Positions 1 to 6,103 of a stretch of DNA of 16,785 nt are shown one piece after another; position 1 is the stretch's first letter; each line of letters starts with the position of its first letter. A model generated the notes under the pieces. That model worked only from the letters and a program-made list of their open reading frames with translations. It did no database searches and was not told the origin of the DNA. The position numbers were made by a program, and so were the translations under genes. The DNA comes from an uncultured Clostridium sp. (GTDB lineage Bacteria; Bacillota; Clostridia; Clostridiales; Clostridiaceae): assembly GCA_900548455.1 (NCBI GenBank), contig URKQ01000052.1, positions 1 through 16,785 of the forward strand. Reading direction: 5' to 3'.

Positions 1-281
1 AGGGCAGTAACATCTGGCTCATGAGGCTGAGCAGTAAGTGGATCTCTTAAAAAGATAATCATATCCATATTACCCTCTGCAAGTCTTGCTCCAATTTGTT
101 GATCTCCTCCTAGAGGACCTGATAAAAATCTGTAAACAGGCAACTCCACAGCTTCATTTATTAACTTACCTGTAGTTCCTGTGGCAAAAAGCTCATGATT
201 TTCTAATACATCTTTATACCTTTTAGCAAAATCAATTATTTCATCTTTTTTCTTATCATGTGCAATTAAAGCAATTCTCAT
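1..281 (-). CDS. mgsA: Methylglyoxal synthase, N-terminal part (cut by window edge)
   Basis: Methylglyoxal synthase converts dihydroxyacetone phosphate to methylglyoxal and phosphate in the cytoplasm, a bypass of lower glycolysis when phosphate is short. About 93 codons are present, starting MRIALIAHDKKK; the gene runs off the left edge. Visible family signatures are the N-terminal ALIAHD segment, FATGTTG (phosphate-binding region), SGPLGGDQQIGA with the catalytic-region Asp, and FLRDPLTAQPHEPDV. The ATG at 279-281 has an AGGAG ribosome binding site that overlaps the rodA stop codon, so it is the second gene of a rodA-mgsA unit. The identification rests on the motifs and is secure; only completeness is unknown. 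Confidence 0.96.
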   Translation of the reverse strand, partial: MRIALIAHDKKKDEIIDFAKRYKDVLENHELFATGTTGKLINEAVELPVYRFLSGPLGGDQQIGARLAEGNMDMIIFLRDPLTAQPHEPDVTA

Positions 282-292
282 CCTTACCACTC

Positions 293-1399
293 CTAAAAAT
301 TAATTTTATTTTTTCTCATTCCTACATTTAAAGCTATTCCCAAGGAAATAAAATACGTTAATAGTGAACTTCCTCCATAACTTACAAATGGCAATGTTAT
401 TCCTGAAATAGGCATAATACCTATAGTCATTCCTATATTTTGTATTATGGAGAATATAATAGATCCAATTATTCCCACTACGATAATACTTCCAGCTATA
501 TCCTTTGAGTTCTTTGCAATATTAATAAGTTTATATAGTAAAAGTCCATATAACGTTAAAAGAAATAGTGCTCCTATCAGTCCCCACTCTTCTCCGATAA
601 CTGCAAATATAAAGTCCGTATGATTTTCTGGAACAAATTTATATTGCTTTCCATTCATAAATCCAAGACCAAATATTCCTCCAGCTCCTATAGCTGTTCT
701 AGACTGAATTAATTGTAATCCTTCTGCCTGAGCATAATTCTCTGGATTTATAACTGCTAAAAACCTTAATTTCCAATAAGATTTCATCAGTGATGAATTC
801 CATATAACTACTATTCCAGCAGCAAGTGCACTAAGGCCTCCTACAATAACCTTCCAATTTAGATTGGCAGCAACAACTATACCAAGCATAATAAAAAAAG
901 ATACCATAGTAAGTCCCATATCTGGTTGAAGTAATATAAGTGTCATAGGAATAGCCGCATAAATTGCTATTTTCATAAAGGTCTTAAGATTATTTATCTC
1001 TCCCTCAGCATCACTAATAACTTTAGCTACCATAATTATCATGGCAATTTTAGCAAATTCACCTGGTTGAAGAGCTCTGTTACCAAATTTTATCCACGCA
1101 TTAGCTCCATTGACAGTACTTCCTAAAACTTTATTTACTAATAATAATGCAATAGATGCCCAATAGATTATAGGGGCTTTATTTAAAATCTGAATGTAAT
1201 CTAGCGTTAATATAAAATATAATGCCACTAAACTAACCATAAGATTCATTAACTGTAATTTTGCATAATGAGCTCCAATTGCTGAATAGATATTTACTAT
1301 TCCAAACCCTACTATTAGACATACAATTATTATAATACTATAATCTATATTTTTTATTAATTTGCTATTTATCTTAAATCTTTCTAATAACTTTTCCAT
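293..1399 (-). CDS. rodA: RodA, SEDS-family peptidoglycan glycosyltransferase
   Basis: RodA polymerises lipid II into glycan strands during side-wall elongation, working with a class B PBP and the MreBCD complex. The protein has 368 residues, normal for the family, and about ten hydrophobic membrane segments. The SEDS signature is clear: ENHTDFIFAVIGEEWG at about 258-273 contains the conserved essential Asp (D262), and the C-terminal pattern around MPISGITLPFVSYGGSS (329-345) matches the FtsW/RodA/SpoVE motif. RodA rather than FtsW or SpoVE is inferred from the mre/min neighbourhood. The ATG start has GGAGG at 1408-1412. It is separated from minE by two regulator genes and has its own promoter, with mgsA 11 bp downstream. 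Confidence 0.93.
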   Translation of the reverse strand: MEKLLERFKINSKLIKNIDYSIIIIVCLIVGFGIVNIYSAIGAHYAKLQLMNLMVSLVALYFILTLDYIQILNKAPIIYWASIALLLVNKVLGSTVNGANAWIKFGNRALQPGEFAKIAMIIMVAKVISDAEGEINNLKTFMKIAIYAAIPMTLILLQPDMGLTMVSFFIMLGIVVAANLNWKVIVGGLSALAAGIVVIWNSSLMKSYWKLRFLAVINPENYAQAEGLQLIQSRTAIGAGGIFGLGFMNGKQYKFVPENHTDFIFAVIGEEWGLIGALFLLTLYGLLLYKLINIAKNSKDIAGSIIVVGIIGSIIFSIIQNIGMTIGIMPISGITLPFVSYGGSSLLTYFISLGIALNVGMRKNKINF

Positions 1400-1423
1400 T
1401 TATCATTCCTCCACATATGACCT

Positions 1424-1453
1424 ATTATAACATAATAAAAATGGAATCAACAA
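1424..1453 (-). promoter_or_regulatory. Promoter of rodA-mgsA
   Basis: On the minus strand the sequence has TTGTTG (1448-1453), an 18-bp spacer and TATAAT (1424-1429). The TATAAT is preceded by TGT, giving an extended -10. It lies about 25 bp upstream of the rodA ATG and just upstream of its GGAGG site. It looks like a housekeeping sigma-A-type promoter, so rodA-mgsA need not depend on read-through from the regulator gene upstream. No start site has been mapped; this is pattern matching. Confidence 0.65.
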
Positions 1454-1491
1454 TAAGTCTTGCTGTAGTTAAAGAAAAATTTATAAAAATA

Positions 1492-2346
1492 CTATCTTGT
1501 TCCTATTTTTAAACTCTTCATACAAAAATCAATTACGTTTATAATCCACTGATTCAAATTAGGATATTCTTTTTTTAATAAATCTTTCACTTCTTTAAGC
1601 GGTGTATCTAATGGCAAATTATTTATACCTTCAACCGTATTGCCTATAGCCACATTAGCTCTTGCATAATCTCCTATGGCTATATCCGAAGCTATAGCAC
1701 ATGCTCCAAAGGCATATTTACCTATTGAAACTGCCCCAAAAGAAAATATACCTACAGATATCGCCCCAATAGAAAAACTTCCTAATGAAAAAACACCTAT
1801 TGCTAGTAATATAGCTATTGAAATAAGCCCTAAAGAGATACCCCCTATAGATAAAAATCCACAACTTAAAACACCAAGTGATACAAATCCTGATGATATT
1901 ATTCCACAGGATATATTTCCTACAGCAATTATACCTTTCGCTTTTTTAAATCCCTTTCCTAAATTAACATGAACAAGAGGCACTCCAAATATTGATTTTT
2001 TACTTTTATACTCATACTCTACTGAATGACTAGTAAAAATTGAATCCTTATTTATATTAATAACTATCTGTCCATTTTTATTATCTTCCTTTTTTTCTTC
2101 CTGATTATCTACACTACTAACTTCATTACTCTTAAAAACATCAAACTCGTATTCATTTTTAACTAAACTATCAATAGTTATGTTATACAATTCAGATATT
2201 GCTATCAACTTCTTCAAATCTGGTGTGGATTGTCCTGATTCCCATTTCGATATTGCTTGTCTTGATACTCCTAATTTCTCCCCTAACTCTTCTTGAGAAA
2301 GTCTGTTATTATTTCTTAGCAATTGTAATTTTTCACCTAAATTCAA
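1492..2346 (-). CDS. XRE-family regulator with C-terminal Gly/Ser pentad-repeat domain
   Basis: A putative DNA-binding regulator of 284 residues. Residues about 4-60 form a typical XRE/Cro helix-turn-helix (LSQEELGEKLGVSRQAISKWESGQSTPD). An acidic linker follows (about 70-95), then a segment containing IFGVPLVHVNLGKG, and from about 138 to 236 a nearly uncharged five-residue periodicity such as SLGVL-SCGFL-SIGGI-SLGLI with Gly or Ala at fixed positions. This could be a membrane-embedded or solenoid-like domain; its function is unknown. Start choice: the longer frame opens at an ATG (2361), but its codons 2-3 spell the strong SD GGAGGTGA, which sits 5 bases before a TTG at 2344-2346. The TTG start is therefore preferred. 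It has its own upstream promoter region with a dyad. Confidence 0.85.
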   Translation of the reverse strand: MNLGEKLQLLRNNNRLSQEELGEKLGVSRQAISKWESGQSTPDLKKLIAISELYNITIDSLVKNEYEFDVFKSNEVSSVDNQEEKKEDNKNGQIVININKDSIFTSHSVEYEYKSKKSIFGVPLVHVNLGKGFKKAKGIIAVGNISCGIISSGFVSLGVLSCGFLSIGGISLGLISIAILLAIGVFSLGSFSIGAISVGIFSFGAVSIGKYAFGACAIASDIAIGDYARANVAIGNTVEGINNLPLDTPLKEVKDLLKKEYPNLNQWIINVIDFCMKSLKIGTR

Positions 2347-2449
2347 TTTTGTCACCTCCATGATAAATTATGGCTTTGTATTCATTTATACATAGCATAA
2401 ATTATATAGACTTATCCAAAATAATTCTACCAACTATCCCTTTCTTTTT

Positions 2450-2465
2450 TGTCAACTAGGAGTTG
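2450..2465 (-). promoter_or_regulatory. Possible -35 element and operator dyad upstream of the pentad-repeat regulator
   Basis: On the minus strand a perfect dyad CAACT-CCT-AGTTG (2453-2465) overlaps a consensus -35 TTGACA (2450-2455). A convincing -10 at ideal spacing is missing: TAGAAT lies 20 bp away, and a TATAAT further on lacks a -35. Autoregulation by the adjacent XRE protein is plausible but inferred. The motif AACTCCT immediately before the -35 is also found before the -35 of the next regulator. Confidence 0.4.
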
Positions 2466-2472
2466 CAACCCT

Positions 2473-3504
2473 TCATTTTAAAAGAGATTTTATCCTAGGA
2501 TCATTTTTTACAAAGTTAAGTTTTTCATTTTTTTTAAATGCTTCCTTTACCATTTCTTCATATCTGTCTTTACTAATAGGATGCGTAATATTAAAATTCA
2601 TATGTTTATATAATGTTGATTTCATAGAATCATCCATACTACTTGCTTCATTTACCATTTTTACAACCATTTCTATAACTTTTTCTTTATCGCTTTTTTC
2701 TATTGCTAATGATAAATCTAATGAATATTTATGATATACTCCAAAATCAAATACTTCCGCAACCTTTTTAGCTCGCTCTATGTATTCTTCTGCCTCACTA
2801 TATTTTCTTTCTTTATACAATAACTCTATTACAAAAGATAAAACAGTAAATATTTCCTGAGAATTTTCCCATATTTTTTTCTCCCAAATATTATAAGCAC
2901 AATCAATTTTACCTGAATTTTCAAACAACAACGCTTGTTGGATTGTTTTATCAACATTTACTTCTTGAATTCTATCTAACATTTTCTGAGATTCCTGATA
3001 GTCTTCTTTCTCTCTATAGATTGCTGATAAATCCAAATTTGCCATGGAAGCTATCTTTTCTTTAGCACTTGACGCTACAATTTCAAGCCAATTAATAATT
3101 TTTCTTTCATATTTATCTTTTAAATCACCTTTATACTGTAATAGATATATCCTTAATACGGTTGATATCCAAAATGTTAGTTCATCACAATTCGGATATT
3201 CTTTAATTAAATCACTTCCCTTTTCAAAAGCCTTCTCTAATCCTTCTTTTGTCGCTATTTCTCCTATATCTTTTGTAAACTTTTTTATTTCCGTATCTGT
3301 CAGTTCTTCATTAAATTCTAACAAGGTATTAACATCAATTTTTAAAATACGAGCGAGAGGTGCTAAAAGTGTTATATCCGGATATGACATTCCTCTTTCC
3401 CACTTATTCACAGCTGGTGCACTCACATTTAAATAACTTGCAATTTGCTCTTGAGTAAGATTTTCTCTTTTTCTATAACTTCTAATAATCTCATTTATTT
3501 TCAT
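2473..3504 (-). CDS. XRE-family regulator with TPR-like helical C-terminal domain
   Basis: A cytoplasmic regulator of 343 residues. The N-terminal 65 residues are an XRE helix-turn-helix (NLTQEQIASYLNVSAPAVNKWERGMSYPD). The rest is all-helical with TPR-like pairs such as YREKEDYQESQKMLDRI and LLYKERKYSEAEEYIERAKKV. This layout recalls Rgg/PlcR-type sensors, but no propeptide gene is visible next to it, so ligand sensing is only a possibility. The ATG start has GAGGAG eight bases upstream. It lies between minE and rodA and has a promoter flanked by inverted repeats. Targets are unknown; the neighbouring regulator gene and itself are the obvious candidates. Confidence 0.87.
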   Translation of the reverse strand: MKINEIIRSYRKRENLTQEQIASYLNVSAPAVNKWERGMSYPDITLLAPLARILKIDVNTLLEFNEELTDTEIKKFTKDIGEIATKEGLEKAFEKGSDLIKEYPNCDELTFWISTVLRIYLLQYKGDLKDKYERKIINWLEIVASSAKEKIASMANLDLSAIYREKEDYQESQKMLDRIQEVNVDKTIQQALLFENSGKIDCAYNIWEKKIWENSQEIFTVLSFVIELLYKERKYSEAEEYIERAKKVAEVFDFGVYHKYSLDLSLAIEKSDKEKVIEMVVKMVNEASSMDDSMKSTLYKHMNFNITHPISKDRYEEMVKEAFKKNEKLNFVKNDPRIKSLLK

Positions 3505-3510
3505 AAACTC

Positions 3511-3584
3511 AACTCCTCAACCTACCTTTACATTCTATCACTTTATTTTACTACGGAGCCCATTATTTAAACAATTGAGGAGTT
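3511..3584 (-). promoter_or_regulatory. Promoter of TPR-type regulator flanked by a 10-bp inverted repeat
   Basis: Minus-strand TTGTTT (3569-3574), an 18-bp spacer and TAAAAT (3545-3550) form a plausible sigma-A promoter. A perfect 10-bp inverted repeat brackets it: TTGAGGAGTT at 3575-3584 and AACTCCTCAA at 3511-3520 (plus-strand reading). One arm abuts the -35; the other covers the GAGGAG ribosome binding site of the gene. This fits either a pair of operator half-sites for autoregulation or, if transcription starts further upstream, a hairpin that hides the ribosome binding site. Confidence 0.5.
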
Positions 3585-3612
3585 TTCACTTTTTATTCTA
3601 AATAATTAACTG

Positions 3613-3697
3613 TTGGTTAATATGTTACTCTTATTCCCATAACTCACATGAGTAACTTCCACTTTTCAAATCAAAGATTTGAGTGTCAGTTAACCAA
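3613..3697. repeat. Nested inverted repeats resembling a three-way junction
   Basis: An outer pair TTGGTTAA (3613-3620) and TTAACCAA (3690-3697) encloses two further pairs: GTTACTC/GAGTAAC (3624-3630 and 3650-3656) and the tight hairpin TCAAATC-AAA-GATTTGA (3666-3682). Nesting of three perfect 7-8-bp dyads in 85 bp suggests a folded RNA or a cluster of protein sites. No open reading frame is seen here. Strand and function are unknown. Confidence 0.4.
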
Positions 3698-3716
3698 GCG
3701 GCGCATATATAATTTT

Positions 3717-3762
3717 TAAAAAGGATCTGTATGCATTTATAGTAACGCACACAGATCCCTTA
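3717..3762 (-). terminator. Rho-independent terminator of a minus-strand transcript
   Basis: Reading the minus strand, AAGGGATCTGTGTGC pairs with GCATACAGATCCTT (one bulged G, one G-U) around a loop of about 11 bases, followed by a run of five T. The G-U pair and the T-run favour the minus strand. Because minE already has its own terminator at about 3940-3977, this second one implies a separate minus-strand transcript between them. Confidence 0.65.
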
Positions 3763-3935
3763 TATTACTTTATTTGGCTCTTTCAAAAGGAACCCTATGG
3801 TTTCCTTTGAATATCTCTCCTTAACAAGGAGGGAACAGAGTCCCCTTCCAACCTCCCTTAGGAAAAGCCGTGCACAAGCTATCATTTTACTGTTTAGCAT
3901 ATCTTGTATATCCTATCTCTTTGTTTCACCATAGA
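3763..3935 (-). ncRNA. Candidate structured small RNA, family not recognised
   Basis: A non-coding stretch between two minus-strand terminators. The section 3776-3875 is about 48% G+C against visibly AT-rich surroundings, and is dense in hairpins: AAAGGAA/TTCCTTT (about 3786-3809), CTCCTT-AAC-AAGGAG (about 3817-3831) and GGGA/TCCC (about 3831-3844), with AGCC/GGCT-type closing arms near the ends. Both strands lack an open frame with a usable start. I could not match it to riboswitch, 6S, SRP, tmRNA or RNase P signatures. No convincing promoter is seen, so transcription is inferred from the downstream terminator. Confidence 0.4.
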
Positions 3936-3939
3936 ACCA

Positions 3940-3977
3940 TAAAAAAATAATGAATGGCTGGAAACACCATTCATTAT
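3940..3977 (-). terminator. Terminator of the min operon
   Basis: On the minus strand a perfect 11-bp stem ATAATGAATGG / CCATTCATTAT (3967-3977 and 3947-3957) with a 9-base loop is followed directly by a run of seven T. It is a textbook intrinsic terminator lying about 165 bp beyond the minE stop, after the palindromic repeat. Confidence 0.85.
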
Positions 3978-4013
3978 CATTATTTTCCGTGTAAATTTGC
4001 CTGCAAATTTAAT

Positions 4014-4137
4014 ATTTATTTTCAGTAAGCAAGAAATTCAAGGAAGCAACTAAGCGATGAAGTGCGCTTACTAAAATGTAAGCAATCAAAGAGCGCAGAA
4101 AGCTGACGCAGAATTTCGAAGCTTAATGAAAATAAAT
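4014..4137. repeat. 124-bp imperfect palindrome, MITE-like
   Basis: Terminal arms of 17 bp match with one mismatch: ATTTATTTTCAGTAAGC (4014-4030) and GCTTAATGAAAATAAAT (4121-4137). Inside are GAAATTC/GAATTTC (4033-4039 and 4111-4117), GCGC arms (4073-4076 and 4092-4095) and a central hairpin GCTTAC-TAAAAT-GTAAGC (about 4075-4092). It is richer in G+C than its flanks, codes for nothing visible, and begins five bases after the minE stop. The form suggests a small non-autonomous mobile repeat or a stable 3'-UTR structure. Whether other copies exist cannot be seen here. Confidence 0.55.
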
Positions 4138-4142
4138 CTATG

Positions 4143-4406
4143 CTAGCGCTTAACCTTCTTAATAGGAATACTAGCCACTAATGCCGGACTATTCCCATTA
4201 TACTCATCAGCATTAGTAAGTCTAATTTCAATTTCTCCCCCATCAATTTCAGCATAATTTGATACTGTCTTTAATATCTCTTCTTTAATATTATCTAAAA
4301 AATCTGGAGAAAGTGTAGCTCTATCATGAACAAGGATTAATTTTAATCTATCAGCTGCAACATCTTTAGAGGAAACTTTTGTAGAAAAAATTTGAAATAA
4401 TCCCAT
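4143..4406 (-). CDS. minE: Cell division topological specificity factor MinE
   Basis: MinE stimulates MinD ATPase and, in systems where all three Min proteins are present, drives their movement so that division septa form only at midcell. The 87-residue length is normal. The N-terminal MGLFQIFSTK is the amphipathic membrane-targeting segment; RLKLILVHDRATLSPDFLDNIKEEIL is the MinD-binding region; the C-terminal part (EIEIRLTNADE) is the dimerisation domain. The ATG follows the minD stop by two bases, with GGAGGAGG lying inside the minD end, so translation is probably coupled. A palindromic repeat starts five bases after the stop. Confidence 0.96.
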   Translation of the reverse strand: MGLFQIFSTKVSSKDVAADRLKLILVHDRATLSPDFLDNIKEEILKTVSNYAEIDGGEIEIRLTNADEYNGNSPALVASIPIKKVKR

Positions 4407-4408
4407 AT

Positions 4409-5218
4409 CTAATTTTTACCTCCTCCAAAGAATTTTTTTATAGCATTCATGAAGCCCTTTTGTACATAAATATCTTCAAATTTAATAAGAGGGACTTCTT
4501 CACCTAATATTCTTCTTCCAATATTTTTGAAAGCTTGTCCCGCATAAGCAGAACTATCAAGAACTATTGGTTCACCCTTATTAGTTGAAACAGTTACCTT
4601 TCTATCATCTGGAACCACACCTATGACCTTAATAGCTAAACATTCTTTAATATCATCAATTGATAACATTTCACCATTTTTAGCCATATCAAAGTTCATT
4701 CTATTAACGATAAGCTCTTGTCTTTCAATTCCTTTAGCATCTAATTTTCCAATGACTCTATCGGCATCTCTAACTGATGTAATTTCTGGATTAACAACTA
4801 CTATAGCCCAATCTGCTCCAACTATAGCATTTTCAAAACCTTGTTCAATACCTGCAGGACAATCTAATATTACATAATCAAAATCTTGTTTAAGTTCTTC
4901 AACAACTCTTAACATTTCATTTATATCTACATCATTTTTATCCCTTGTTTGAGCTGTTGGTAATAAAAATAAGTTGCTAAATCTCTTATCCTTTATAAGT
5001 GCTTGCTTTAATCTACATTTTTCTTCTATAACATCTAACAAAGTAAACACTACTCTATTTTCTAATCCCATAAGCACATCTAAATTTCTAAGTCCAGTAT
5101 CACAATCTATTACAACTACCTTCTTATCCATTGATGCAAGCGCTGTTCCGATATTTGCAGTAGTAGTAGTTTTCCCAACTCCACCTTTTCCTGATGTAAT
5201 TACAATAGCCTCTCCCAT
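4409..5218 (-). CDS. minD: Septum site-determining ATPase MinD
   Basis: MinD is a membrane-binding ATPase that recruits MinC and responds to MinE to place the division septum. The 269-residue protein has the deviant Walker A motif KGGVGKTT (about 10-17), the switch segment DCDTGLRNLD (about 38-47) and Walker B DYVILDCPAG (about 114-123). Its C-terminal GFMNAIKKFF (about 255-264) is the amphipathic helix that inserts into the membrane. The ATG has a GGAGG site upstream. It lies 14 bp after minC and two bases before minE, so the three genes form one operon. Confidence 0.97.
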   Translation of the reverse strand: MGEAIVITSGKGGVGKTTTTANIGTALASMDKKVVVIDCDTGLRNLDVLMGLENRVVFTLLDVIEEKCRLKQALIKDKRFSNLFLLPTAQTRDKNDVDINEMLRVVEELKQDFDYVILDCPAGIEQGFENAIVGADWAIVVVNPEITSVRDADRVIGKLDAKGIERQELIVNRMNFDMAKNGEMLSIDDIKECLAIKVIGVVPDDRKVTVSTNKGEPIVLDSSAYAGQAFKNIGRRILGEEVPLIKFEDIYVQKGFMNAIKKFFGGGKN

Positions 5219-5232
5219 TTACATTTCCTCCA

Positions 5233-5865
5233 TTACATATATTTATTGACTAAATACGGTTCTACAACTATATTTCCATTCTTTATTTTGGCTAATTCTG
5301 GATAACTTGGTTTATCAACATTTTCAGGCGAACGAGTAATTAAAGTAGAAATCTGCATTATTTGCGGCATTAAAGTAAACGCTGCAATTATAGCATTATT
5401 ATTTCCACTGAAACCAGCATGTACTGATCCTCTAATAGTTCCAAGAACAATTATATTTCCATCAGCATATACCTCTGCCCCAGGATTAATATCTCCAATA
5501 ATTACAAGATTTCCTGAGTATTCGAACCTTTGTCCACTTCTAATAGTCTTCTTTACAAATTTTGTTCTTCCTTCATTTACTCCACTAAAAACTTTCTTTT
5601 CAGTGGCTTTTATATCTAAAAATGAGCATTCATTAATCATAAATTCATCTGATAAAAGAGATTTTATCTTTTTCATTTCCCGATTATCTAAAAGTTTCGT
5701 ATCAACGGTAACCTTAACATTAGCTCCTCTATAAAACTTTTTCCCACGCTTTAATTTATTCCGCAAAGTTTCTAACAAACTCTCCAAAGAATTAAATGCT
5801 TTTAAATTTATAATTAAATTGAGCCCATCTTTTTCACCTTTTAATTTTATTCCATCATCCTGCAT
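5233..5865 (-). CDS. minC: Septum site-determining protein MinC
   Basis: MinC blocks FtsZ assembly where MinD places it on the membrane. The N-terminal half is the FtsZ-inhibiting domain; the C-terminal half, from about residue 105 (KKTIRSGQRFEYSGNLVIIG ...), is the beta-helical MinD-binding domain with the typical DINPGAEVYADGNI and LGTIRGSVHAG stretches. Start choice: the frame is open to a TTG at 5916, but GGAGGGG at 5870-5876 sits just before an ATG at 5863-5865. This gives the protein start MQDDGIKLKG and a normal length of 210 residues, so the ATG is preferred. The gene follows a strong terminator and needs its own promoter; a TATAAT at 5994-5999 is present but has no good -35. Confidence 0.94.
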   Translation of the reverse strand: MQDDGIKLKGEKDGLNLIINLKAFNSLESLLETLRNKLKRGKKFYRGANVKVTVDTKLLDNREMKKIKSLLSDEFMINECSFLDIKATEKKVFSGVNEGRTKFVKKTIRSGQRFEYSGNLVIIGDINPGAEVYADGNIIVLGTIRGSVHAGFSGNNNAIIAAFTLMPQIMQISTLITRSPENVDKPSYPELAKIKNGNIVVEPYLVNKYM

Positions 5866-6058
5866 ATGTCCCCTCCACATATCGAGATATTCCTTTATTT
5901 CAACATCAACTACCAAAATTCCTTCAAAAATTTTATACTTTTCTACAGATTATCTTATATAAGCATAACTTTTATATTCTATATATTACGATTATTATAT
6001 AAGTTTTCGCAGAATATTTTTAATTAACATTTAACTTCTTTAATTTTAACTCATATTT

Positions 6059-6090
6059 AAAAAAATAACAAATGGAAATCCATTTGTTAT
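6059..6090 (-). terminator. Terminator after the mre/pbp2 operon
   Basis: A perfect 12-bp stem ATAACAAATGGA / TCCATTTGTTAT (6065-6076 and 6079-6090) is followed on the minus strand by a run of T (6059-6065). It lies 14 bp after the pbp2 stop and separates the mre operon from minCDE. Confidence 0.85.
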
Positions 6091-6103
6091 TTCTCTTTTA
6101 ATG

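Noticed and set aside
1676..1972. Plus-strand open frame opposite the pentad-repeat region
   Set aside because: It mirrors the repetitive codons of the minus-strand regulator, is Pro/Ile-rich and low-complexity, and has no ribosome binding site.
2362..2472. A propeptide gene partnering the TPR-type regulator as in Rgg/PlcR systems
   Set aside because: No short frame with a ribosome binding site and a hydrophobic or charged leader is found next to the regulator.
3044..3436. Plus-strand open frame of 130 codons
   Set aside because: It lies wholly within the TPR-type regulator, which has a clear domain structure, ribosome binding site and promoter on the other strand.
3830..3885. Relic of a group II intron (GTGCACGG-like domain V strand followed by a GGAAGGGG hairpin on the minus strand)
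   Set aside because: The required partner strand AGCCGT with its tetraloop hairpin is absent on the same strand and no intron 5' end or reverse transcriptase is present.
3505..4142. A CRISPR array or toxin-antitoxin pair in the structured intergenic region
   Set aside because: The repeats are inverted rather than regularly spaced direct repeats, and there is no pair of small open frames.
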